64,000 nt of DNA from CAUZWH01 sp965247665 (GCA_965247665.1 CBDFHH010000004.1:930001-994000), one strand, 5' to 3'. Counted from the stretch's first letter, positions 44,841 to 53,490 are shown. Notes: a model not told the origin generated them from the sequence alone. Numbers and translations: made by a program.

Positions 44841-45130
44841 GGTTTGCGGCCGGCGAGGCGGGCAGCCCGGGCCAGCGCGTGGGTGGAGGTCGGGCTGGTG
44901 AACAGGATGAACACCAGGATGAAGATCAGCTTGACGGTCAGCAGCGTGAATCCGGACTGGAACATGATGCCGACCAGGATCAGCCCGGCGCCGGCGGTAT
45001 CGGTGATGCCGGCCGCGTGGAAGCGGCTGAACAAATCGGGCAGGCGAACCAGGCCGATGCCGCCGATCACCATGAAGGTGCATCCCGCAGCGATCAGCAG
45101 CCAGCTGACGATATCGATCGGCTCGCTCAC
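44789..45130 (-). CDS. mrpG: Na+/H+ antiporter subunit MrpG
   Basis: 113 residues, three helices. MnhG family: GCTFMVIGGIGLVRLPDLFSRFHAAGITDTAGAGLILVGIMF, with the conserved LPDxFxRxHA. Tail ends in a serine run where it overlaps the next gene. It overlaps mrpF by 4 bases. Confidence 0.92.
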   Translation of the reverse strand: MSEPIDIVSWLLIAAGCTFMVIGGIGLVRLPDLFSRFHAAGITDTAGAGLILVGIMFQSGFTLLTVKLIFILVFILFTSPTSTHALARAARLAGRKPWRRSAPPDSEPSSSSS

Positions 45131-45408
45131 GGTTCGCGGCCCGTCACGCGGGGCGTTCCCAGGTCGCCGGTGGCGAAGAATTTGAGGAAGGTGACGGTGC
45201 CGACCAGGTTCAAGAGCGCATAGAGCAGCGCCAGGTCGAGGAATTCCGGTCGCCCGGCCAGGAACTGGGCGACGACGATGAGCAGCGTGGTCTTGGTGGT
45301 GAACGAGTTGACCGCCAGCACCCGATCGAATACCGACGGGCCCTGCAGCGCGCGAAACAGCGCCAGCACCATGGCCGCGAGGATCGCCAGCGTCGCCAGG
45401 GTGAACAT
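45127..45408 (-). CDS. mrpF: Na+/H+ antiporter subunit MrpF
   Basis: 93 residues from the ATG at 45408; a longer frame to 45477 overlaps mrpE. Three helices with FRALQGPSVFDRVLAVNSFTTKT, the MrpF signature (GP-x-x-x-DR-x-x-x), and LDLALLYALLNLVGTVTFLKF. Standard MrpE-F-G order. Confidence 0.92.
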   Translation of the reverse strand: MFTLATLAILAAMVLALFRALQGPSVFDRVLAVNSFTTKTTLLIVVAQFLAGRPEFLDLALLYALLNLVGTVTFLKFFATGDLGTPRVTGREP

Positions 45409-45442
45409 CGATCGATCAGCGCCCGTCCCGTGCCGACCCGAG

Positions 45443-45916
45443 CTACGTTCCCCGGGCCATGCGGGTCGCCCGCGCATCCATCTCGCCGCCTTTGAGATCC
45501 TCGATCATGTCGGGGTCGAGCGCGTGCACCTCGACCCGACCGGGCTCGATGTCGATCGCGACCGTACCCGGCGTGAGGGTGATGGAGTTGGCGAAGGCGA
45601 CGCGGCCGACGGCCCCGGTCTGGGTCGACGGCACGTTCTCGACCACCGGCTCGATCGGCATTTTCGGGTCGAGTATCAAGCGCGACACCTGGACAGCGCT
45701 CTTGAGGATCTGCCAGCTCAGCCACGGCCAATAGAGCAGGGCCTGGACACCGACATGGATGGGATGGCCTTCGTGATCGGCGAGGTCCATGCGGTGTGCG
45801 ATCCAGCCGACCAGGAGGCAGGAGACGACGCCGCAGGCGATGATCAGCGCCTCGTCGTGGCCCGACAGGGCGAACCAGAAGACAAACAGGGTGATCGATA
45901 GGCTGACCAGACGCAC
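45443..45916 (-). CDS. mrpE: Na+/H+ antiporter subunit MrpE
   Basis: 157 residues from a GTG at 45916 with GGAG eight bases upstream; an ATG at 46018 would add a non-conserved basic stretch. Membrane N-terminus then soluble domain: LYWPWLSWQILKSAVQVSRLIL, ANSITLTPGTVAIDIEPGRVEVHALDP, the MnhE core. First gene of the operon E-F-G-(A-C-term)-B-C-D-D2-small-D3. The promoter should lie in the 234-bp divergent gap to the cold-shock gene. Confidence 0.9.
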   Translation of the reverse strand: MRLVSLSITLFVFWFALSGHDEALIIACGVVSCLLVGWIAHRMDLADHEGHPIHVGVQALLYWPWLSWQILKSAVQVSRLILDPKMPIEPVVENVPSTQTGAVGRVAFANSITLTPGTVAIDIEPGRVEVHALDPDMIEDLKGGEMDARATRMARGT

Positions 45917-46092
45917 AGCATTCGCTCCCGTTCCCCGTCGATCGGTGTTGAAGTGGGTGCCGCCGCCGCGGCGGCGGCACCGTGGGGCCGGCCGTTTATT
46001 AACCGAATTTGCCGCCATTGACCAAGAAATGACGCGCCGGGTCGGCGCGCCGGTGCAGCCGGTGCGGGCGCGCTCTCCGCGCTCTCACCGGT

Positions 46093-46121
46093 TTGTGAAC
46101 ATTTCGGGAAAATGCTAATAA
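46093..46121 (+). promoter_or_regulatory. Sigma70-like promoter of the double cold-shock gene
   Basis: TTGTGA (46093-46098), 17-base spacer, TAATAA (46116-46121). An ATG at 46112 lies inside this promoter, so the gene most likely starts at 46151, behind GGGAGGG (46134-46140). Confidence 0.55.
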
Positions 46122-46150
46122 TTGAGGTCGGTAGGGAGGGTGCCCTGGCC

Positions 46151-46687
46151 ATGGAAGATGAAAATCACGGGCCGGACGAAGTAGAGCAGGACGCCGAGGT
46201 AGTTAGCGGGACTGTCAAGTGGTTCAATAAGCTAAAGGGCTTCGGTTTCATCGCATTGCCGGACGATACCGGCGATGTATTTGTTCACCATTCGACGTTG
46301 AAAGCGGCCGGTTACGACGCAATCGACGAAGGCACGACGGTGGTTTGCGAGGCGGTGCGTGGACCCAAGGGGCTACAGGCACTGCGCATCGTCGAGATCG
46401 ACGTCACCACGGCGGTGCCGAGCGCGGAGCGCCCGCCGCCGCTGCACCATGCGCGCCACGGCGAGATCGTCGCTGAGGGCCCGTTTATGGGAGCGACGGT
46501 GAAGTGGTTCAACGCCGACAAGGGCTACGGCTTCTTGCAGTGCGGCGAGGATGATCGCGACATCTTCGTCCACATCAAAACGCTGCGCCGGGTCGGCATC
46601 GAGGTGTTGCGTCCGGGCCAGGAAGTGCGCATCCGCGTCGGCCAGGGACCGAAGGGCCCGCAGGTCGCCGAGATCGAAGCGGAGTAG
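46151..46687 (+). CDS. Tandem cold-shock-domain protein
   Basis: 178 residues with two cold-shock domains: the first at about residues 18-80 (SGTVKWFNKLKGFGFIALPDDTGDVFVHHSTL), the second at about 115-176 (GATVKWFNADKGYGFLQ...DIFVHIKTL). Each keeps RNP1 (KGFGFI / KGYGFL) and RNP2 (VFVHH / IFVHI). An acidic N-terminus and a Pro-rich linker separate them. It is the common double-CSD alphaproteobacterial layout, binding single-stranded RNA or DNA. Start choice is explained under the promoter entry. Confidence 0.9.
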   Translation: MEDENHGPDEVEQDAEVVSGTVKWFNKLKGFGFIALPDDTGDVFVHHSTLKAAGYDAIDEGTTVVCEAVRGPKGLQALRIVEIDVTTAVPSAERPPPLHHARHGEIVAEGPFMGATVKWFNADKGYGFLQCGEDDRDIFVHIKTLRRVGIEVLRPGQEVRIRVGQGPKGPQVAEIEAE

Positions 46688-46821
46688 GGAGCTCCTCCTC
46701 GACCGAGCGTCGGCAAACGCACGATGTCGCGAATGCCGTTGCGCGCGCGGCGCCGCGAGCCCGTTCCGTCATAGATCTACCGCCATTTACCGGCCCCGCG
46801 AATCCGGCTAAGTGAAGCGAT

Positions 46822-47292
46822 ATGGGTGGGTTGCGGGGATCGATGCTGCGAGCGGCGCTGGTCGCCGTGGCTCTGCTGGTCGACGCCGGCGCGGCCCAGG
46901 CCGGAGCGCCCACGCCGCTGGTGATCGAGACCGGCACCGGTAGCCATGCCTTCGAGGTCGAGCTGGCGGCGACGGAGAAGCAACGCCGGCTGGGGCTGAT
47001 GTTCCGCCGCAAGCTGGCGCCGAACGCGGGCATGCTGTTCGACTATGTTCGGTCGCGGCCGGTCGCGATGTGGATGAAGAACACCTACATCCCGCTCGAC
47101 ATGCTGTTCATCACGGCCGACGGGCGGGTGGTGAACATCGCCAAGCGCACGGTGCCGCACTCGCTGAAATCGATTTCCTCGGCCGGGCGGGTGCGGGCGG
47201 TGCTCGAGGTCAATGCCGGCACCGCCGACCGGCTCGGCATCGTCGCGGGTGCACTGGTGCGCCACCGCATCTTCGGCAATCTCGGCGAGTAG
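46822..47292 (+). CDS. DUF192 family exported protein
   Basis: 156 residues. N-terminal signal peptide (LRAALVAVALLVDAGAAQAGA) then DUF192 core: VELAATEKQRRLGLMFRRKLAPNAGMLFDY, the conserved MWMKNTYIPLDMLFI, and VLEVNAGTADRLGI. The fold is a beta-barrel; the function is unknown. It lies between the cold-shock and tRNA-Pro loci with no operon partner. Confidence 0.88.
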   Translation: MGGLRGSMLRAALVAVALLVDAGAAQAGAPTPLVIETGTGSHAFEVELAATEKQRRLGLMFRRKLAPNAGMLFDYVRSRPVAMWMKNTYIPLDMLFITADGRVVNIAKRTVPHSLKSISSAGRVRAVLEVNAGTADRLGIVAGALVRHRIFGNLGE

Positions 47293-47358
47293 GCGGAGCG
47301 CAGGTGCGGGCGGTCGGGCTCCGAGTGCGTCGCCGCGTTGCTCGTCTCTAATCCTCGA

Positions 47359-47417
47359 CAAGAGATCGCCAAGAGGAGATCGCCAAGAGGAGATCGGCAG
47401 AAGGAGATCGCCAAGCC
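47359..47417. repeat. 14-bp tandem repeat array, four copies
   Basis: Unit AAGAGGAGATCGCC, four copies with small changes (first is missing two bases, third has GGC for GCC, fourth AGAAGG). It lies in the 217-bp gap before tRNA-Pro and is in no gene. Too short and contiguous for CRISPR. Confidence 0.7.
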
Positions 47418-47509
47418 GGCGTCGGGGCGGCGGTAGGCCTCGCAAGCGGCGCGGACAATTCGGCTTGTTGTAGCCCGAGCCTTGGTGTATCCCGCTCTGT
47501 GGCGGTTAG

Positions 47510-47586
47510 CGGGGCGTAGCGCAGCCTGGTAGCGCAGCTGCTTTGGGAGCAGCAGGTCGCTGGTTCAAATCCAGTCGCCCCGACCA
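47510..47586 (+). tRNA. tRNA-Pro (anticodon UGG)
   Basis: 77 nt with encoded CCA. Acceptor CGGGGCG pairs with CGCCCCG; anticodon stem GCTGC/GCAGC encloses TTTGGGA with anticodon TGG; T-arm GGTTCAAATCC. Fully cloverleaf-compatible. Confidence 0.95.
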
Positions 47587-47626
47587 GGCCGCGTCGGCGG
47601 GCGGCACGGCGATACGGGGTGACGAC

Positions 47627-47920
47627 ATGGAAGCGCGCATCTATCAACCGGCCAAGACGGCGATGCAGTCGGGCCGCGCCAACACCAAACACTGGCTGTT
47701 GGAGTTTGCGCCGCAAACGGCGCGCGGCATCGATTCACTCATGGGCTGGACCTCGTCGAGCGACATGGACGCGCAGGTACAGCTTAGATTTCCGACCAGG
47801 GACGCGGCCCGGGCCTTCGCCGAGAAGCACCGCTTGCCCTATCGCATCGACGAGCCCAAGCAGCGCCGCGTGCACAAACGCGCCTATGCCGACAATTACC
47901 GCTACGACAAGGTCAAGTAA
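47627..47920 (+). CDS. Complex I accessory protein, NDUFS4-like (ETC_C1_NDUFA4/PF04800)
   Basis: 97 residues. Matches the alphaproteobacterial homologue of mitochondrial NDUFS4: ARIYQPAKTAMQSGRANTKHWLLEFAP, MGWTSSSDMDAQVQLRFPTRDAARAFAEKHRLPYRI and a basic C-terminus. In complex I it sits at the hinge near the N-module. Presence supports an alphaproteobacterial origin. It lies just after tRNA-Pro. Confidence 0.92.
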   Translation: MEARIYQPAKTAMQSGRANTKHWLLEFAPQTARGIDSLMGWTSSSDMDAQVQLRFPTRDAARAFAEKHRLPYRIDEPKQRRVHKRAYADNYRYDKVK

Positions 47921-47987
47921 TATTAATTAGCTAGCTATAAATAAACCGGCAGCTCCTATAGCTGGCACATAAATGGGAAGGCGCAGA

Positions 47988-48064
47988 GCGCCCGTAGCTC
48001 AGTGGAGTAGAGCAGCGGACTTCTAATCCGCAGGTCGCAGGTTCGAATCCTGCCGGGCGCGCCA
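47988..48064 (+). tRNA. tRNA-Arg (anticodon UCU)
   Basis: 77 nt with encoded CCA. Acceptor GCGCCCG pairs with CGGGCGC; anticodon stem GCGGA/TCCGC encloses CTTCTAA (anticodon TCT); T-arm GGTTCGAATCC. Genes after it have a different character (accessory catabolic island), and tRNA 3-prime ends are common integration sites. Confidence 0.95.
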
Positions 48065-48078
48065 CCAATGAGTTCAGC

Positions 48079-48978
48079 ATGCCAGATCGCAGACTACAGG
48101 TATTCCTCGCCACTGCCCGGCAACTAAGCTTTACCAAGGCCGCCGAGGCCCTGCAGATGACTCAGCCGGCGGTGACGTTCCAGATCCGCCAACTCGAGGA
48201 GGAGTTCAATACCCGACTGTTCGACCGCGCCCACAGTAGCATCAGTCTCACCGAGGCGGGCAAGTGTGTCTATCGCTACGCCGGCGAAATCTTCGAGCTC
48301 TACACCGAGATGGAGAACGCGGTGCGCGAGCACATCGGCGACATGGGCGTGATCATGGTCGGTGCGAGCACGACCATAGGCGATTACCGGCTCCCGTTAC
48401 TGCTCGGGGACTTCAAGCGCGAGTTCACGAACGTCGTGGTGCAACTGAGCGTGACCAACACCGACGACGTCGTCTCCATGGTGGAGGACAACGTGATCGA
48501 CCTCGGCGTGGTGGAAGGTCCGGTGAGTAATGCCAATCTGGTGATGGAGACCTGCTGCACAGACCAAATGGTGGTCCTGATGCCGCCGGATCACGAACTC
48601 GCTCGGCAGGCTGCTGTCAATTCCGAGGATATCCTCAGTTATCCGTTCGTCATTCGCGAAGAGGGATCGGGCGGGCGCCGCTTCCTACTGGAGTACCTGC
48701 GCTCGATGGGGCTCGACCCGAGCGACCTTGACGTGGTCCTCGAGCTCAGCAGCTCGGAGGCTGTCAAGACTGCGGTGGAAGGGGGCATTGGCATCGCTGT
48801 TCTCTCGGCGAGCGCGGTGAGGAAGGAGCTGCGCCTGGGCACCCTGGCTGCGGTGCCGCTGGAACCGACACTGGAGCGATCGTTCTACGTCGTGCATCGG
48901 AGCCACAAGTTCCGTGTTCCCGCCATTGACGAGCTGATACGCTTTATAAGCACCCACCTCGATCGCCACCCGGACTGA
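48079..48978 (+). CDS. LysR-family transcriptional regulator
   Basis: 299 residues. N-terminal winged HTH: LQVFLATARQLSFTKAAEALQMTQPAVTFQIRQLEEEFNTRLFDR (about residues 5-50), then a periplasmic-binding-like effector domain from about residue 90. The HTH resembles the CysB/CbbR-type with F-Q-I-R-Q-L. It starts 14 bases after tRNA-Arg, at the head of the island. It is the only transcription factor seen there, so it may act on the shared TTGATNCCCGTAT element (inference). Confidence 0.9.
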   Translation: MPDRRLQVFLATARQLSFTKAAEALQMTQPAVTFQIRQLEEEFNTRLFDRAHSSISLTEAGKCVYRYAGEIFELYTEMENAVREHIGDMGVIMVGASTTIGDYRLPLLLGDFKREFTNVVVQLSVTNTDDVVSMVEDNVIDLGVVEGPVSNANLVMETCCTDQMVVLMPPDHELARQAAVNSEDILSYPFVIREEGSGGRRFLLEYLRSMGLDPSDLDVVLELSSSEAVKTAVEGGIGIAVLSASAVRKELRLGTLAAVPLEPTLERSFYVVHRSHKFRVPAIDELIRFISTHLDRHPD

Positions 48979-49026
48979 GCACCTTGGGGTCGGGTGTCGG
49001 CGGTTGTACCCGCTGCCATCTCCGCC

Positions 49027-49593
49027 TCAGCAGCCATGCCCGTAACGCCGTAACAAGCTGACAAAGCGGTCGACAGCTTCTTCGACCGTGCCCGTGTTCT
49101 CCAACGTCACGAGGTCGTCTCCCGGCGGCAGGGCGTAGTGTGCACGCGCGAGCCGCGCGCGAATCGAGGCCGAGTCCTCTCGGCCCCGCTGCGCGATCCG
49201 CTCGGCGAGAACCTCCAGCGTCGCCGTTACGTTGACGACACAAAGCCTCTCGTACCGCGCACGCGCCGACTCGATCACCGAGCGCGACACGCTGGCTACG
49301 ACGCAGCGCCGCGCCCGTAGATCGTCGACGATGGATCGTGGGATCGCGTAATCTAAGCCATGCGCTCGCCAAGACAGACTGAACGCGCCGGCGGCCTTGG
49401 CGGCGGCGAACGCTTCGGGCGTCACTTCGATATTGTCCTCGCCGCCGTCGTCGGGTGCTCGGGTGATGATCCGCCGCGCGAATACGAATCGATCGTCCCC
49501 GGCGAGAACCGACCGCGCGCCATTCAGCACGCTGTCCTTGCCGGCACCGCTCGGCCCGACGACGAGGACCAAGGTACCGTTGGTTGGGCTCAT
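49027..49593 (-). CDS. phnN: Ribose 1,5-bisphosphate phosphokinase PhnN
   Basis: 188 residues from the ATG at 49593; another in-frame ATG is at 49623. P-loop VVGPSGAGKDSVL (about residues 12-24), lid region RIITRAPDDGGEDNIEVT and FSLSWRAHGLDYAIP. Guanylate-kinase-like enzyme that makes PRPP from ribose 1,5-bisphosphate in the C-P lyase pathway. No other phn gene is nearby, so it is an orphan here. It is divergent from the DppB gene. Confidence 0.86.
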   Translation of the reverse strand: MSPTNGTLVLVVGPSGAGKDSVLNGARSVLAGDDRFVFARRIITRAPDDGGEDNIEVTPEAFAAAKAAGAFSLSWRAHGLDYAIPRSIVDDLRARRCVVASVSRSVIESARARYERLCVVNVTATLEVLAERIAQRGREDSASIRARLARAHYALPPGDDLVTLENTGTVEEAVDRFVSLLRRYGHGC

Positions 49594-49662
49594 CCTCTCA
49601 CTCGCAGCAAAGCCAACGGCCAAACTTCGATCGCCGCAGTGGCAGCCCGTGGGATAATTATT

Positions 49663-49675
49663 TTGATGCCCATAT
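49663..49675 (+). promoter_or_regulatory. Island promoter element, copy a (upstream of the dpp-like operon)
   Basis: TTGATGCCCATAT at 49663-49675, with CTATTAT-like A/T runs just downstream (CTATTGCTATTATTAG). Core matches the other four copies; no TTGACA is seen here. It lies 207 bases before DppB and between the divergent phnN and dppB genes. Confidence 0.5.
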
Positions 49676-49881
49676 GGACAATATCTATTGCTATTATTAG
49701 CCGACTGATGTCGAGAACGCGATCACCACGCCGCATGAAACGTTCCAAAGCGGCCTGAGAGGGTATAGCCGTGGCCGCGATCCCGAGTCCGGCATAGAAC
49801 ATTGATTGTGTTGACAACCCTTGTCGTTGAGACCGTCGGCCGGATGTCAAAGCGCACGGAACCGCAAAGCGAGGCGCGGCC

Positions 49882-50841
49882 ATGAACCGGTTGAGCGTCA
49901 TGATCGCGCAGCGTTTCGCCCTAGCGGTCGCCACCTTGTTCGTCGTGTCGGCTTTTATCTCCCTCGGCGTTGAATTGCTGCCAGGCGATGCTGCGCAGGC
50001 CCTGCTCGGTCAGATGGCAACGCCGGAAACGCTGGACGCGGCGCGTCGGGAACTTGGCCTCTATCTCCCGCTCCATACGCGGTACTTCGCGTGGTTGGGC
50101 AAGGTTCTTCAGGGGGACTTCGGTACTTCACTTTCCAACGGATACGAAGTCTCCCATTTGGTGGGCGTACGCCTGTTCAACACGATCTTTCTCGCCTGCT
50201 TTGCAGCGGCCATCTCGATGCCCCTCGCACTGACGCTTGGTGTCCTTGCGGCGCTCTATCGCAACACGGCGTTTGACCGTGGGATCAACCTAACAACGCT
50301 GACGACGATCTCGTTTCCGGACTTTTTCGTCGCTTACATGCTGATCCTGGCGTTCTCAATTAATCTTGGCATTTTCCCGAGTATTTCGAAGATCCACCCG
50401 GACATGGAACTTACGGATCGTCTCTACCGGACGCTGCTACCGGCGGCGACGCTTATGCTCGTCTCGGTTGCCCACACCATGCGGATGACCCGGGCGGCGA
50501 TTATCAACGTGCTGGCCAGCCCCTATATCGAGATGGCCAGGCTCAAGGGGCTCAGTTCCATGCGAATCATCGTCAAGCACGCCCTGCCGAACGCACTGGC
50601 ACCAATCATCAACGTTGTGGTCATCAACCTCGCCTTCCTGATTGTCGGCGTTGTGGTCGTGGAGGTCGTCTTCGTCTACCCCGGCCTTGGCCAACTGCTG
50701 GTCGATGCGGTGGCAAAACGGGACATGCCGATCGTGCAGGCGTCCGCCCTGATCTTTGCGACGACCTACATCTCATTGAACCTGCTGGCCGATGTGCTGT
50801 CGATCGTCAGCAATCCTCTGTTGCTTCATCCGAAGCAGTGA
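49882..50841 (+). CDS. Peptide/opine-type ABC permease, DppB family
   Basis: 319 residues, six helices. DppB/OppB architecture: N-terminal helix RFALAVATLFVVSAFISLGVELLPGD, a periplasmic domain with MATPETLDAARRELGLYLPLHTRYFAW, and the EAA loop YIEMARLKGLSSMRIIVKHALPNALAP. Forms a heterodimer with the next gene. First gene of a DppB-C-DF-A unit. Confidence 0.92.
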   Translation: MNRLSVMIAQRFALAVATLFVVSAFISLGVELLPGDAAQALLGQMATPETLDAARRELGLYLPLHTRYFAWLGKVLQGDFGTSLSNGYEVSHLVGVRLFNTIFLACFAAAISMPLALTLGVLAALYRNTAFDRGINLTTLTTISFPDFFVAYMLILAFSINLGIFPSISKIHPDMELTDRLYRTLLPAATLMLVSVAHTMRMTRAAIINVLASPYIEMARLKGLSSMRIIVKHALPNALAPIINVVVINLAFLIVGVVVVEVVFVYPGLGQLLVDAVAKRDMPIVQASALIFATTYISLNLLADVLSIVSNPLLLHPKQ

Positions 50842-51728
50842 CGGCCATGACCGAAGCAAACAAGAGCTCGCCTCAGTCTGCGTTGGCCAAGGGTCTTGGT
50901 CAGGCGTCCTGGATCAAAGACTTTCGTCAAGCCCCTTGGACGTCCCAATTTGGACTGCTCGTCATCGTCGCATATGCGTTCGTCGCGATTTTTGCCGACG
51001 TTCTCGCGCCGTTCGGCGAAGTTGAAATCGTCGGCGACCAATACGAGCCGTGGAGCGACGAGTTCATCCTCGGAACCGACAATCTCGGCCGCGACATGCT
51101 GACGCGACTTATCTACGGTGCGCGCAACACAGTCGGTATTGCTTTTTTAATCACCGCCCTCGCCTTCGTGATTGGGGCCCTCACCGGCATGCTTGCCGCA
51201 ACGATAGGTGGATGGGTCGACCTAGCCATGTCGCGGATCGTCGATATCCTGATGGCGATTCCGGGGCTCGTCTTCGTTTTGTTGGCGCTCGCCATCTTTG
51301 GCACGTCGATCCCTGTCCTGATAACCGTCATCACGATCTACGAAGCGACGCGCGTCTTCCGGTTGATGCGGGCCGTGGCGATGAACATCGACGTCATGGA
51401 CTATGTGGAGGTTGCAAAGATCCGCGGCGAAAGCCTGTGGTGGATCATCCGGCGCGAAATCCTGCCGAACGCGACTGCACCGCTCGTCGCGGAGTTCGGC
51501 GTTCGGTTTACCTTCACCTTCCTCTTCATAGCGGGGCTTAGCTTCCTTGGTCTCGGCATCCAGCCGCCAATTGCCGATTGGGGAAGCATGGTGCGCGAGA
51601 ATTCCGTTCTCATCACGTTCAACGACTTTATGCCGCTGATGCCGGCCGCCGCGATCGCGCTTCTGACGGTGAGCGTCAATTTCGTCATCGATTGGTTCCT
51701 TCACAAATCGAGCGGATTGAAAGAATGA
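50838..51728 (+). CDS. Peptide/opine-type ABC permease, DppC family
   Basis: 296 residues from a GTG at 50838 that overlaps the DppB stop (GTGA); an ATG three codons in (50847) is the alternative. Six helices; LGTDNLGRDMLTRLIYGARNTVGIAFL is the classic DppC/OppC periplasmic loop. EAA loop DYVEVAKIRGESLWWIIRREILPNATAP. Partner of the preceding permease. Confidence 0.92.
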   Translation: MTAMTEANKSSPQSALAKGLGQASWIKDFRQAPWTSQFGLLVIVAYAFVAIFADVLAPFGEVEIVGDQYEPWSDEFILGTDNLGRDMLTRLIYGARNTVGIAFLITALAFVIGALTGMLAATIGGWVDLAMSRIVDILMAIPGLVFVLLALAIFGTSIPVLITVITIYEATRVFRLMRAVAMNIDVMDYVEVAKIRGESLWWIIRREILPNATAPLVAEFGVRFTFTFLFIAGLSFLGLGIQPPIADWGSMVRENSVLITFNDFMPLMPAAAIALLTVSVNFVIDWFLHKSSGLKE

Positions 51729-51736
51729 GCAGCTAG

Positions 51737-53413
51737 ATGAGCGACCGGAACGAACAAAAGAAGGGCGACATCCTGCTTGAGATGCGGGATCTCCAGATCG
51801 AGGGCCGCACGGACGACGAATGGCTGAGAATCGTCAACGGTGTGGATTTGACACTGCGCCGCGGAGAAGTGCTGGGGCTGATTGGCGAGTCGGGCGCCGG
51901 AAAGTCGACTATAGGACTCGCCGCCATGGGTTTTACCCGGGACGGCTGCCGCATCACCGATGGCACGATCATGTTCGACGGTATCGACCTGGTCAACGCC
52001 AGTGAAAAGCAGAGGCGGGACCTGCTCGGCGTCCGCATCGCCTACGTCGCGCAGAGCGCGGCCGCCGCCTTCAATCCGGCGTACAAGCTGATTGATCAGC
52101 ACTCGGAGACGCCGGTTCAGCACGGCGTTCTATCGCAGGCCGAGGCCGAGGCCGACGCCAAGGAGCTCTATCGGCGGCTTGGCCTGCCGGAGCCGGACGC
52201 GATCGGCTTTCGCTACCCCCATCAAGTTTCCGGTGGGCAGTTGCAGCGGGCGATGACGGCGATGGCGCTCTCGTGCCGGCCGGATCTCGTCATCTTCGAC
52301 GAGCCGACGACGGCCCTCGACGTCACGACGCAGATCGAGGTCTTGGCCGCCATCAAGGACGTGGTCGCGCAGTTCGACGCGGCCGCAATCTATATCTCCC
52401 ACGATCTCGCACTTGTCGCGCAGATGGCCGACCGCATCATGGTGCTCCGTAACGGTGATTTGATCGAGGAGGGTGACACCCGGGAAATGCTGTCGAACCC
52501 GAAGGAGCGCTACACACGCGATCTCCTTGCCGTTCGTACCTTCCGCAAGACCGACACCGACGAAGCGACAGCCGAGACGCCCCTGCTCGAAGTGCGGAAC
52601 CTGACGGCGGCCTACGGCAAGAAGACGGTGCTGCACAGCGTGAACGTCTCGGTGCCGGTCAGGCGGACGGTGACACTGGTCGGCGAATCGGGCAGCGGCA
52701 AGAGCACGACGGCGCGCGTCATCTCGGGCCTGCTGCGGCCGCGGGAAGGAGAGGTGCTTTGGCTCGGAACCCCGATGCCCCCCGATTTCCGCAAGCGCAG
52801 CAAGGCCGAGCTTCGCCGGATCCAGATGATCTACCAGATGCCAGATACGGCGCTGAACCCGAAGCAACGAGTCCGCGAGACGATTGGGCGCCCGCTTGCC
52901 TTTTATCTGGAGATGGGCCGAGCGGCGCGGGATGCGCGGGTCCGCGAGCTTCTATCGTTCGTCGAGTTGGAGCCGGACCAGTATATCGACCGCCTGCCAA
53001 GCGAGCTCTCCGGCGGCGAGAAGCAACGGGTCTGCATTGCCCGGGCTCTAGCCGCCGAGCCGGAACTCGTCATCTGCGACGAAGTGACGTCGGCGCTGGA
53101 CCAGCTCGTCGCCGAGGAGGTCCTGAAGCTCCTCGATCGGCTGCAGCGCGAGTTCGATCTCTCTTACATATTCATCACGCATGACATCAGTACAGTGCGT
53201 GCAATTGCCGACGACGTCGTGGTCATGTTTGAAGGCCGCGTCGTGGAGTCGGGACCGAAGGCGGACATCTTCGTGCCACCACACCACGAGTATACGGACC
53301 TGCTGCTGGCCTCCGTTCCGGAGATGGATCCGGATTGGCTCGACAACTTGCTCGCGAACCGGACGCTCGATGCGGAGGGCCAACTCCCCGCGGGCAGCGA
53401 GCGCGCGAGTTAG
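51737..53413 (+). CDS. Fused DppD-DppF-type ABC ATPase
   Basis: 558 residues with two complete ATPase domains. First: Walker A GESGAGKST (about residue 49), signature VSGGQLQRAMTAMAL, Walker B LVIFDEPTTALD. Second: Walker A GESGSGKST, signature LSGGEKQRVCIARAL, Walker B LVICDEVTSALD. Each has its switch His (ISHD, ITHD). In many systems D and F are separate; here one chain provides both, as in GsiA/YejF-type transporters. Confidence 0.93.
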   Translation: MSDRNEQKKGDILLEMRDLQIEGRTDDEWLRIVNGVDLTLRRGEVLGLIGESGAGKSTIGLAAMGFTRDGCRITDGTIMFDGIDLVNASEKQRRDLLGVRIAYVAQSAAAAFNPAYKLIDQHSETPVQHGVLSQAEAEADAKELYRRLGLPEPDAIGFRYPHQVSGGQLQRAMTAMALSCRPDLVIFDEPTTALDVTTQIEVLAAIKDVVAQFDAAAIYISHDLALVAQMADRIMVLRNGDLIEEGDTREMLSNPKERYTRDLLAVRTFRKTDTDEATAETPLLEVRNLTAAYGKKTVLHSVNVSVPVRRTVTLVGESGSGKSTTARVISGLLRPREGEVLWLGTPMPPDFRKRSKAELRRIQMIYQMPDTALNPKQRVRETIGRPLAFYLEMGRAARDARVRELLSFVELEPDQYIDRLPSELSGGEKQRVCIARALAAEPELVICDEVTSALDQLVAEEVLKLLDRLQREFDLSYIFITHDISTVRAIADDVVVMFEGRVVESGPKADIFVPPHHEYTDLLLASVPEMDPDWLDNLLANRTLDAEGQLPAGSERAS

Positions 53414-53444
53414 CCACCGGCTCCATACGTCAACCGTGGCGTGC

Positions 53445-53490
53445 GTGACAATGGCAAATTGATCCCCGTATTAATTATCTCTATTATCGA
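53445..53490 (+). promoter_or_regulatory. Island promoter element, copy b (upstream of the DppA-like gene)
   Basis: GTGACA (53445-53450), 8 bases, TTGATCCCCGTAT (53459-53471), TATTAA as -10, then CTATTAT (53481-53487). Upstream CCATACGTCAACC (from 53423) also matches copies c and d. The gene starts at 53515 with AGGGAG. Confidence 0.7.

Noticed and set aside
46112..46150. Upstream ATG for the cold-shock gene
   Set aside because: It lies within the apparent promoter, while the ATG at 46151 has a good ribosome site.
47359..47417. CRISPR array
   Set aside because: Units are 14 bp and contiguous, without spacers, and no cas gene is present.
48040..48064. Proven att site at the tRNA-Arg 3-prime end
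   Set aside because: I found no second copy of the tRNA end and no integrase in the window.
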